Both the position numbers and the translations under genes were made by a program. Below the pieces are notes generated by a model. The model was not told the origin of the DNA and did not search any database. It worked only from the letters and a program-made list of their open reading frames with translations. 33,547 nt of DNA, taken from positions 1 to 33,547 of the forward strand of contig SXRM01000022.1 of assembly GCA_005792545.1 (NCBI GenBank). Direction: 5' to 3'. This document shows, piece after piece, positions 7,198-15,017 of the stretch. Positions within the stretch are counted from its first letter, which is position 1. Every line of letters begins with the position of its first letter. This stretch comes from Pseudomonadota bacterium (GTDB lineage Bacteria > Myxococcota_A > UBA9042).

Positions 7198-8759
7198 CGG
7201 GCAGTCTCCTCGGCCACCTTGGCGGTGGACTCCTTGAAGTGGTGCTTGATGGCGCAGGCCGTCAGCATGGATTCGGCCCCGGCGATGGCCCGGTAGCGGC
7301 GCACGCCGGAATAGGGGGTGGCGGCGATGGCGGCCTCGAGGACTGCCTCGCAACTGGCTAGCAGCCAGGCCTTCCAGTTGGCGTCGGCGGCCTGCCCGTC
7401 CAGGTCGGCATCGTCCCAAAGCTGTTCGAAGAAGGCCTGGTCGACGCGTTGGTCGAACTGACCGGTCCAGCTATCCGCGGTCTTGGCGTCGGACTTGAGC
7501 TTGTCGGTCCCGGCCTGCTGCAGCTTGAGCAGTGCAGGACGCAGCACCGATTTGCGCGCCAGCCCAGCCAGTTCTACGCGGTCGCGGGCCCGCTGAGCGA
7601 GGGGATCGCCGCTCGCCAGGCCCTTGAGCCGACCGCGGACCTTGACTGGAATCCGCACCCGGCGCTCATGCAGCCCGTTGGTCTGGCCTTGGCCGCGCGC
7701 AAGTACCTGGCATTGCAGCGCTACGTCGCCCGCTACTGGTGCGTAGGCATCACCATGCTGGTATAAGCCGCCACACATCAGGTCGACAACTTTCTTGTAG
7801 TCGAAACCCTGCTCGCCGATGGTCAGCGCCTTGCCGTCCTTCAGCGCGACCGGTAGCCACGGATCGCCCAGGCGACCGTTGCGCTCTTCTGCAGCGAGAC
7901 GTTTCGCCTCGGTACCTGTCGTGCGCGCCCGCAGGGTGCCGGCCTGCTCCACAATTCGGATCCGCCTGCAGATTTCCACGAAGAACGGATCGAGTTCGCC
8001 CAGATCCAGGCTGGCAGTCCCGTCCCACGGTTCGACCCACAACAGCGCCTTTGTGCCCAGAAGGCCCTGCTCTTCCGCGATTTTCTCGCGCGCAGCCATC
8101 AACAGCGCCACGTCGCGCCGCCAGCGCGCCCCCCATACGCCATCGGGCACATGCGAAATGCTGGCGCGACTGGCATAGCCGCCGTTCATACGGGCAATCC
8201 CATAGATCGTAGCGCCGCCGAAGCCATCGGACGTCTGCACGCTGCACAACCCGAATAGCCACTGTTCGGGCGACCCCAAGACCGCCGTCGCTGGCTTGAC
8301 GTCATGGACCTTGGCGGTCACCAGGTAGTCGATTTCGTCTGGCGATTGCTTGAAGTCCCAGGCCTTGTCGTCGCCCTTCTTGGCGACCTTGGCGAAGCGC
8401 CCTTCCGGCAACCCCGGCTGAAAAATCGCCGGCAAGCCCAAGTCCGCCACCACCAGCGACCAAGCTTCGTCCCTGCCGTCGGTCAAATCCCGCAACCAAG
8501 CCGCCCAGTCGCCATCCGTCGCCAGCGCCGCTTCATCGGTCGTCAATCCCTGCCGCTCCAGCACGATCGCGCCCAACTGGGCCAAGAAGCAGAACCACGG
8601 CTGGCGCTGGTGGCGGCGCAGCGCAGCAAACGCCTCGATCTCGCCATCGGCCAGCTGCCGCAGAACTCCGGGCAAGGTCAATGCGGTATCCCCCACAGCC
8701 GGCAGGCGCACGCTGATAAGGGGCTCTGTGATGAAGTTGTGCAGGATGCCGTCAGCCAT
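7194..8759 (-). CDS. cse1: Cse1 (CasA), Cascade large subunit
   Basis: Cse1 recognises the PAM and recruits Cas3. The 521-aa protein is close to the family length (E. coli 502). It starts with the characteristic FITEPLISVRL segment, continues with LPGVLRQL and a QLGAIVLERQG helix, and contains SPEQWLFGLCSVQTSDGFGG followed by GIARMNGG (about residues 175-205), the glycine-rich region conserved in this family. The C-terminus is the expected four-helix bundle. I start at ATG 8759 rather than the frame's upstream limit at 8873, because cas3 stops at 8752 and GAGGAG precedes this ATG; the two genes overlap by eight bases. Confidence 0.96.
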   Translation of the reverse strand: MADGILHNFITEPLISVRLPAVGDTALTLPGVLRQLADGEIEAFAALRRHQRQPWFCFLAQLGAIVLERQGLTTDEAALATDGDWAAWLRDLTDGRDEAWSLVVADLGLPAIFQPGLPEGRFAKVAKKGDDKAWDFKQSPDEIDYLVTAKVHDVKPATAVLGSPEQWLFGLCSVQTSDGFGGATIYGIARMNGGYASRASISHVPDGVWGARWRRDVALLMAAREKIAEEQGLLGTKALLWVEPWDGTASLDLGELDPFFVEICRRIRIVEQAGTLRARTTGTEAKRLAAEERNGRLGDPWLPVALKDGKALTIGEQGFDYKKVVDLMCGGLYQHGDAYAPVAGDVALQCQVLARGQGQTNGLHERRVRIPVKVRGRLKGLASGDPLAQRARDRVELAGLARKSVLRPALLKLQQAGTDKLKSDAKTADSWTGQFDQRVDQAFFEQLWDDADLDGQAADANWKAWLLASCEAVLEAAIAATPYSGVRRYRAIAGAESMLTACAIKHHFKESTAKVAEETAR

Positions 8760-11391
8760 CGAGCTCCTCACTGGCCGCCCAAGCGGTGGCCAAACGCAAA
8801 CCCCAGCGGTCATAGCGCAGTTGCAGGGGTCCAAAGCCGATGCGGAGCGTACCGCCGGGTTCCACTGTGTCAAGGGCCACGACCTCGGAACCGATGCCCT
8901 GGGCCTGCCAGCCCGGCAGGTTCAGCGTGGAGATGGTTGCGCCAAACGGGCTCTTGCGAGGGGCCGCTAGTTGTAGAGCTCGGTCTTTGGCGCCAAGCCT
9001 TGTGGCGCACCTGGCCAGGTCGTCGCGGCTATAGGCGCAGTTCTCGAATGCCTGCGAAAAATCGAGCTTGCCAGAGTGGGCAATGCTGCGCTGCGAGCCA
9101 ACAGCGCCGGCGCAGTGCTGGGCGTGGAGCCGCCAGGTCGGATCTGCGTCGGCCAGCGCTGCCAAGGCCGCAGAGTGCAGCGCCGACTCGACCAACTGCC
9201 GATTCATCGCCGGCAGTTGCCACTGCGGGTGTCGCTCGATCTGTTGCCATGTGGTTTCGATCATCCGCAGGTCCTCATAGACCGTGCCGATCCCCGCCGG
9301 GCCATGCGCTTTCTTGTCTTTGCCAATCAACGGGCGAAGGTCGCGATCCGCAGGCACCAGCACCACCGCCCGCGCCTGCTCGTATCCCGCCGGCCGTGTC
9401 TGCCGGCAGTGGCGGTGCAAGCGGCCGATCCGCTGCAGCAGCACGTCCATGGGGCACACGTCGCTGATCAGCAGGTCGGCGTCCAGGTCCAGGCTCTGCT
9501 GGACGGTCTGCGTCGCCACGGCCACGGACCCGCGACTGCGGTCGCTGTTCTTGCCAAACGTCCTCTCGATCGCCTGGTCCAGGAGGGTACGGTCCTGCGC
9601 GGCATAGCGGCTGTGATGGGGCGCAGCCACCAACCTGCCATCGGCCTGCACCCCGAAAAGCAGGTCCCGATTGCCGGCCAATTCCCGCTCCACCGCTTGC
9701 TGGGTCGCCAGACACGCGGCCACCGTGTTGCGGACGACCAGCACCTTCGCGCCAACGAGCGCCGCCAGGGCCGCCCGTTTGGCCACTGCGTCGAAATCAC
9801 CGATAGCGCCCAGCGCCTCTACGGCCACCGATTTCGGCGACCCGTCGGTAGTCGCTGGCTCGGTGCCGACTGCGCTCGAAAATAGGGGATACGGCACAGC
9901 CATCGCCTCGGCCAGGCTTGGCGTCGCGACCCGCCGCGAGCCTGGCGCCATCAGCCGGGCCCGGAGCTCACCGCCCAGCGTCGCAGACAGCAACAAGGCG
10001 TGCCCACCTGCCTGGACATGCCAAGCCAGCACGTGGCGCAACAGCACTTCCATGTAAGGATCAGAGGCATGAACTTCGTCGATGACCAGCAGATGCCGCA
10101 AGGCAACCGCCGCCCGCAAGTGCGCATGATTGACCTGCAGCGCCGCCAGCAGCACCTGATCGACCGTGCCCACGGCAATGGCGGACGCCAGGAATTGCTT
10201 GGGCTGCTCCGCAGACCAGCGCGAGGCACTCTCTGGCCAACCCGGCGTTTCCGGCCACAGCACTTCGTACCCGGCCAGCCGCTGCCCCGCGTCCGCATCG
10301 ACCCTGAGGTAGCCCGGGACGGCCAAAACCACCGGAGGCTTGGCCGGCCCGTCGCCAAATGCCCTGTGGACTAGGCCATCCATGCGCTTGTGCAGTTGCG
10401 TCGCCGCGGTGCGGGTGGGCAGCGCAAAGTACATGCCGTCGACCAGCCCTGCCGCGTGGAGCTGGATAAAGCGGGCAAAAGCCGCTTCCGTCTTGCCTGA
10501 ACCTGTCTCCGCCTCAGCGATTTCGACACTGCCCGGCGCTGGCGATTGCGCCTTAGCCACGACCTCTTGAATCCCGCGCGCGGCAAAGCTCGTAAGCCCG
10601 GCAAAACTGAGGTCGCGGCGGGCCAACGCCGCCCGCGCATCCGTCGGGTCCAGGTGCAGCGCATGCACCGCAGTGGTGGCTTGGACCCTGCTGTACGCCG
10701 CCCGGTCTTGACCGGCCTCGCTGAAGGCGAACCAGCGCATATCGGAGCCCAGCCAGTCAGCCAGCACCACGACGCCGGCAAAGGCGTGCTGGAACTGCGC
10801 GTTTTTGGGAAGCGGCGGGCCTTCGTGCCACGCGGCCGCAAACCACAGGCGGCACGACTGGACCAGTGCGGCAATCCCCGCCATGGGGTCGCGGCCCGCA
10901 CGTGGTTGCCAGAGGCGGTAGTTCATGGGCTCTTTCAGGGCCGGCTCGCCATGGTGACTGATCGATGCGATGAGCAGGTTGATCGCCTCGTCTTGCCCGC
11001 TATCCCAATCGTCCAGACTCGACAACCCGCCAGGGCCGTAGAGCATGGCGCAACCGTCCGGACAGTTGTCCAGCACCGCCCGCATCTCTTTGACATGCCC
11101 AGCGGTCTGCAATGGCTGCTCAAGCGCCTTATCCTGAAACCCATGATTAAACTTGCCGATGTCATGCAATGCCGCCAGCACGCACAACCGCGCCACCGTG
11201 ACCGCATCCAATTCGGCCCGGCCAGCCAGAGTCGCCAATCGCTTCCCGAGCACAGTGCGCGTCAGCAGCGCCTCGCACACCATCGCCACATCACAGCAAT
11301 GGTCGGCCAGCGGGTGCCACGCTTGCACCGGCCAAACGCCGCGCGGCGCCAGCTTGCCCCAGAACTGTCGGTCAGGAACGGCTCCACGCAT
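8752..11391 (-). CDS. cas3: Cas3, HD nuclease-helicase
   Basis: Cas3 nicks and degrades target DNA after Cascade binds. The 879-aa protein is full length. The N-terminal HD domain has His26 and His31 in HPLADHCC and His76-Asp77 in the ALHDIGKFNHG motif. The SF2 helicase follows: Walker A ETGSGKTEA (about residue 296-304), DEVH box IDEVHASD (about 436-443), LLSATLG, and motif VI QRIGRLHRH (about 652-660). It has no Cas2 fusion. The ATG at 11391 is the first gene of the cas operon on the minus strand. It stands 99 nt after the preceding gene, where a weak promoter can be drawn. All catalytic motifs look intact, so the system is probably competent for interference. Confidence 0.97.
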   Translation of the reverse strand: MRGAVPDRQFWGKLAPRGVWPVQAWHPLADHCCDVAMVCEALLTRTVLGKRLATLAGRAELDAVTVARLCVLAALHDIGKFNHGFQDKALEQPLQTAGHVKEMRAVLDNCPDGCAMLYGPGGLSSLDDWDSGQDEAINLLIASISHHGEPALKEPMNYRLWQPRAGRDPMAGIAALVQSCRLWFAAAWHEGPPLPKNAQFQHAFAGVVVLADWLGSDMRWFAFSEAGQDRAAYSRVQATTAVHALHLDPTDARAALARRDLSFAGLTSFAARGIQEVVAKAQSPAPGSVEIAEAETGSGKTEAAFARFIQLHAAGLVDGMYFALPTRTAATQLHKRMDGLVHRAFGDGPAKPPVVLAVPGYLRVDADAGQRLAGYEVLWPETPGWPESASRWSAEQPKQFLASAIAVGTVDQVLLAALQVNHAHLRAAVALRHLLVIDEVHASDPYMEVLLRHVLAWHVQAGGHALLLSATLGGELRARLMAPGSRRVATPSLAEAMAVPYPLFSSAVGTEPATTDGSPKSVAVEALGAIGDFDAVAKRAALAALVGAKVLVVRNTVAACLATQQAVERELAGNRDLLFGVQADGRLVAAPHHSRYAAQDRTLLDQAIERTFGKNSDRSRGSVAVATQTVQQSLDLDADLLISDVCPMDVLLQRIGRLHRHCRQTRPAGYEQARAVVLVPADRDLRPLIGKDKKAHGPAGIGTVYEDLRMIETTWQQIERHPQWQLPAMNRQLVESALHSAALAALADADPTWRLHAQHCAGAVGSQRSIAHSGKLDFSQAFENCAYSRDDLARCATRLGAKDRALQLAAPRKSPFGATISTLNLPGWQAQGIGSEVVALDTVEPGGTLRIGFGPLQLRYDRWGLRLATAWAASEELDG

Positions 11392-11424
11392 GGCAGGCTC
11401 GCTCCGCTGCTGCGGACACGCCGA

Positions 11425-11453
11425 TACTCGCCGCGAGTCGTGTTGCCGTCAAG
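11425..11453 (-). promoter_or_regulatory. Possible promoter of the cas operon
   Basis: On the minus strand TTGACG (11448-11453) is followed after 17 bases by GAGTAT (11425-11430), 34 nt before the cas3 ATG. The -35 match is five of six but the -10 match is only three of six, so this is tentative. It is the only spaced pair I noticed between the upstream gene and cas3. Confidence 0.3.
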
Positions 11454-11490
11454 CCTGCCCACCCAGCAGCGCTGCAACGGTACGGCTGGC

Positions 11491-13524
11491 CTACCGCAGA
11501 TACAACGCCATCACAATGTCCATTTCCTTGGGGTTGCTGCCGCCACAGTAGTCGCCCTGGGTACACGTGCACGGCTGAGTCCCCGAATCCGGGCAACTGC
11601 CCGGGTACTGACCCGAGGTCCAACCGGTGTGCTGTGCCTGATACTTGGCACCATTCGACAGGCACAGGGCGTGGATGCCCTGGTTCTTGTTGCCGGTGTA
11701 CGACGACGTGCAGCCAATGCCGTTGTGGCCCTGGCCGTTGATGCCATTGTCTTTGCCGATGCCGTGGCTGCCGGCGCCGCTGGCGACGACCTGGCTGGTG
11801 GCGTCAAAGAAGTTCTTGGGCAGCGCCAGCGGGTTGGTCTCAAAGTCGCCGCCGAAGCCAGACGGATACCGCGCCCTTCCGTAAATCTGGGTGGCGGCGC
11901 CGGCAAGCACGGGACAGAAGTTGCCGTAGTTGGACCCTGCGGGGCCGTCGTCGAGCACAGTTGAGCCCGCGGTGTTCCAGGTGGTGCTGATCCAGGTCTT
12001 CTGGTAGCTCGCCGGCAGCTTGGGCATGTAGCGGTGGGCGAGGCACCGGGTCCAGCCGCCGCCGGAGGTGGTCATGTCGCAAAACGCTTGGAACGCCGGC
12101 CCGCCGCCTGGATTGATCCAGTAGACGCCGTCTTTGGCCAGTGGCGCTTTGGCGAGGATGTCTTTGCAGCTGGGCAGCGCGGCTTCTTTGCTCGACCCGG
12201 GTGCGACCACTAGCGCAATGGGGAAGAACCCGGCGCCGTTGCAGATGTACAGCGTGTTGTCGCTGCTGTTCAGGTACGTGTAGCCCAGTTGCGTGGGAGT
12301 GCAGGTGACTGGATGCGTTGCCGAGGCGTAGAACTGCAGGCCGCCGGTCAGGCCGACTTTCTTGTTGGACATCGTCTTGACCGAAATCGACCACGCGTTG
12401 ATCTTGCCGTCGGCGCCACCAGAGCCGCTCTGTAAGTCCGCGACGTTGATCGACCACAGCCCGGCGGGATTCTTGCCGACCCAGGTGCTGAGGTCGCCTG
12501 AAACCGTGGTGTCAGGGCTTGGCCAGGTGCCTTTGAGCACGGTGCCCTTGCCGCCCTGGTCGTACAGCACGTAACTGGCGCCGCCGGGGGCGAAAAGCGT
12601 CACGCGGACCTTTGAAATATCGCTGTTGCTCAGGTCCACCGACACCGACAGACTCTGCGCCAGGCCAATATCGGGCACGGTCACGGTGTCGCTGACGCCG
12701 GCGCCCAGGCCGTCCGTGATGGCAATCGGCGTCTTGGCGCTGGCAAAAGTCTCGGTGAACTGGTTGGTCAAAAGCCCGTTGCTGATCTCATCGAGGCCGT
12801 CCTTGGGCAGGCTCTGTGCGTCGACGCCGCCTTGAACACACTCCAAGCTGCCGTCGGCTTTGAGGCCCTTCATGACCAGCCCGGTGCCGCAACTGGCGCC
12901 AACTTTGGGCAGCACCGGCAGACCTAGCAGGTCTGAGTACTGACCCGTCAGCGCCACGTCTTTGAGCGCGCTCGCCTTGACCAACCCCGACAGGTCGGGC
13001 TTGCCCGCGAGATCGGCGTATTGCCCAGATTGCGCAACCTTGGACAGCTCGCTGGCCTTGACCAGGCCTTGCAGCACTGCCGGATCGAGGTGTTTGTCCG
13101 AGACGCAGCCAGAGCACTCCAGCGCATCCGCGACGCCGGCCCGCAACGCGAACGGTGCGCTCAACATGGGCTTGCGCGGCAACTCGGGCTCGGACTCGAC
13201 AGTGACGCCGAGCCAGGCGGTCTGCAGGCCCGCGAGCACTTTGGCGTCGAGCGGCGCGACCGAGCCGAGCGCGTGGTGAAAGCCGCCCTGCCCCACCGAC
13301 AGCGACACTGGCCCCTCGGACCACAAGGCCGCGCCGCCGAACGAGTCTTTGTAGAGCTTAAAGGTCAGCTTGTAGACGCCGTCGGCCGCCGGACCGCCGG
13401 TGTTGGACAGCAACGCACCGTCGACGCTGATGGCGCTCGGCACCGCGGCCCAAGCCGGTACGGCTAGCAGCGAAAGGACGAGCACGCACAGGGCGGTGTG
13501 TCGAAAGCAGAATTGGGACGGCAT
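11491..13524 (-). CDS. Secreted protein with tail-fibre-like repeats, P-domain and fibrinogen-type C-terminus
   Basis: A 677-aa secreted protein. The ATG at 13524 has GGAGG at good spacing and begins a signal peptide (hydrophobic LCVLVLSLLAVPAWA, cleavage near residue 27). Residues ~30-130 form a beta domain ending PMLSAPFALRAGVADAL. Residues ~150-210 hold two copies of a motif LVKASxLxxVAxxGQYxDLxGxPxL, resembling shaft repeats of phage fibres and bacterial trimeric surface proteins. Residues ~250-395 resemble a proprotein-convertase P-domain (GLWSINVADLQSGSGG...INAWSISV). From ~450 the sequence is like a fibrinogen-related domain: SCKDIL, GVYWINPGGGPAFQAFCDMT, GGGWTRC, then a Cys-rich end. 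It probably sits on or outside the outer membrane. Binding partner unknown; no link to the cas genes beyond adjacency. Confidence 0.85.
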   Translation of the reverse strand: MPSQFCFRHTALCVLVLSLLAVPAWAAVPSAISVDGALLSNTGGPAADGVYKLTFKLYKDSFGGAALWSEGPVSLSVGQGGFHHALGSVAPLDAKVLAGLQTAWLGVTVESEPELPRKPMLSAPFALRAGVADALECSGCVSDKHLDPAVLQGLVKASELSKVAQSGQYADLAGKPDLSGLVKASALKDVALTGQYSDLLGLPVLPKVGASCGTGLVMKGLKADGSLECVQGGVDAQSLPKDGLDEISNGLLTNQFTETFASAKTPIAITDGLGAGVSDTVTVPDIGLAQSLSVSVDLSNSDISKVRVTLFAPGGASYVLYDQGGKGTVLKGTWPSPDTTVSGDLSTWVGKNPAGLWSINVADLQSGSGGADGKINAWSISVKTMSNKKVGLTGGLQFYASATHPVTCTPTQLGYTYLNSSDNTLYICNGAGFFPIALVVAPGSSKEAALPSCKDILAKAPLAKDGVYWINPGGGPAFQAFCDMTTSGGGWTRCLAHRYMPKLPASYQKTWISTTWNTAGSTVLDDGPAGSNYGNFCPVLAGAATQIYGRARYPSGFGGDFETNPLALPKNFFDATSQVVASGAGSHGIGKDNGINGQGHNGIGCTSSYTGNKNQGIHALCLSNGAKYQAQHTGWTSGQYPGSCPDSGTQPCTCTQGDYCGGSNPKEMDIVMALYLR

Positions 13525-13563
13525 AGGCAACCTCCGGTCGGCGCAGCGAACACCGACAAGGGC

Positions 13564-13592
13564 ATCGTGGTGGTTGCGTTCCGCCGGGTCAA
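13564..13592 (-). promoter_or_regulatory. Possible promoter for the P-domain protein
   Basis: Minus-strand TTGACC (13587-13592), a 17-base spacer, then CACGAT (13564-13569), about 40 nt before the ATG at 13524. The -10 is weak (three of six). Its location between a candidate terminator and a strong ribosome site makes it plausible. Confidence 0.28.
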
Positions 13593-13636
13593 GCAGCTGC
13601 GGTCTTCGCGACAAAACGGCAACAAAACCATGGGTC

Positions 13637-13659
13637 TGAACAAAGCCCCCCTCTGTTCA
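13637..13659 (-). terminator. Stem-loop overlapping the RNA ligase stop codon, possible intrinsic terminator
   Basis: TGAACAAAG (13637-13645) pairs with CTCTGTTCA (13651-13659): nine pairs including one G-T, around a loop of five C on the plus strand (GGGGG on the transcribed strand). The stop codon of the ligase gene is part of the stem. On the minus strand it is followed by a T-rich but interrupted stretch (TTTTGTTGCC and another TTTT). The absence of a clean T-run keeps confidence moderate. Confidence 0.4.
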
Positions 13660-14907
13660 AGCCGCGTCGTCCTCAAACGCCAACGGCACCCACGGCTGCC
13701 CGCCCCACAGCCCGCGCACCAGCGCTACCCGCGGCCCCGAACCCAGGTGGTTCTCGATGCGGCGGACAATGCGCTCGCGCACGGCCTTGGGATCGCCGCC
13801 GCCGTAGGCCGCGAACACCGCGTCCATCAGTTCCGTCGCGTCCACACGCTTGAGCTCGCCCGGCAGCCAGCCGGCGAACGACTTGCGGTCGTCGCCGAAA
13901 CGCGTTCGGCCATCGGCGGCAATGTCGAGCGCGCGTTGCACCGAAGCCGCGATGCCGCTCAGCACCCCGTCGTGAAAGGCCTGCAGCTGCGCTTTGCCCT
14001 GCGCGGGCAGGATGCCGAGCACGTCGTCGGTGTTGTCGGCAAGGACCATGGCCACCACGTCTTTCTCGTGGGCCAGGGCGTCTTTGGCACCGTGCAGTTG
14101 CAGGTACCACTCGCCCTTGAGCTTGAGCATGTGGCCGCTGTCGAAGCGCACCACGCAGCCCTCGGCGTTTTTGAGGGTGCGCACGGCTTCGAGCAGCGCG
14201 CCCAAGTCGCCGCGCGGCGCCTGAAACACGCCGACCACGGGCACCCCAAACTGGTCGCCCAGCCCGCGCATGTCGTCCAGCGTGGCATAGGCGCCGGTGT
14301 GGATGTCGCGAACGGCGGTCAGCACCAGCTGCGGTTCGGGCTGCGCCACCACGATGCGGTTGGCGTCGGCCATGAACTCGAAAATCGGCGTGCGACCGCG
14401 CGCGGTTTCCGCCTTGGCGAAGCCCTCGTAGTCGCGCTTGCCGCGCTGCGATTGCACGAACGCGCTCGCCTGTTTGGCCGCGTCGCTCTCGCCCATCTTG
14501 GTCAGCCACAAGTGACCGCCACCCAGCACCGGCACTGGCGACACCATCGAGCCGTCGAGTTTGTCGAGCATCACGTGCGGCCGCGACAGGTCGATGTGTT
14601 GCCGCTCGGTCTCCGGGCGCTGGCCGACGGTGAAAAACTTGTGGTAGCGCCGCGCGCGGATGTCGCCCGACTGCGGGTCAAACACGATGCCGCGGCACTC
14701 GCGACGCAAGGCCCAGCGACGGGCGGTCCGTTCGTCGGGCGCGGTGGCCGGGTCGGGAAAAGTCTGGTCGTACATGAACAGGTACTGCACGACCGTGCCC
14801 CAGGGTCGCCGTGCGACCGCGAACTCGCCGCCTTCGTCGGCCTGGCTACCGGCGATGGCGTCGAGGATTTCGGACAGGTGGGTGATGTGGGGAAAGGCGT
14901 AGTTCAT
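13657..14907 (-). CDS. T4 Rnl1-type ATP-dependent RNA ligase
   Basis: An RNA ligase that joins 3'-OH and 5'-phosphate RNA ends through an enzyme-AMP intermediate. The 416-aa protein shows the nucleotidyltransferase motifs in order: motif I HVMLDKLDGSM with the adenylated Lys116, a preceding CRGIVFD segment (71-77), motif III-like IFEFMAD (175-181), motif IV EGCVVRFD (249-256) and motif V LKLKGEWY (261-268). This matches the Rnl1 family (T4 enzyme 374 aa, Lys99) rather than Rnl2, with a C-terminal helical part. The start at ATG 14907 lacks a good ribosome site; the frame runs on to 15114 but that part is unlike a protein. It is on the same strand as the neighbouring surface genes, with 110 nt before it. 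Rnl1 enzymes repair tRNA cut by anticodon nucleases in phage T4; the substrate here is unknown. Confidence 0.9.
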   Translation of the reverse strand: MNYAFPHITHLSEILDAIAGSQADEGGEFAVARRPWGTVVQYLFMYDQTFPDPATAPDERTARRWALRRECRGIVFDPQSGDIRARRYHKFFTVGQRPETERQHIDLSRPHVMLDKLDGSMVSPVPVLGGGHLWLTKMGESDAAKQASAFVQSQRGKRDYEGFAKAETARGRTPIFEFMADANRIVVAQPEPQLVLTAVRDIHTGAYATLDDMRGLGDQFGVPVVGVFQAPRGDLGALLEAVRTLKNAEGCVVRFDSGHMLKLKGEWYLQLHGAKDALAHEKDVVAMVLADNTDDVLGILPAQGKAQLQAFHDGVLSGIAASVQRALDIAADGRTRFGDDRKSFAGWLPGELKRVDATELMDAVFAAYGGGDPKAVRERIVRRIENHLGSGPRVALVRGLWGGQPWVPLAFEDDAA

Positions 14908-15017
14908 CGGTGCTGGCGCTGCCGCGGGGTGCGGGCGGGCAGTGTACGGATGGGGCGGCGATTTGACGAGCGGGCGGCGCTTGGCTTTTCGTGGGTCACA
15001 GGCGCTGCAGCGCGTGT

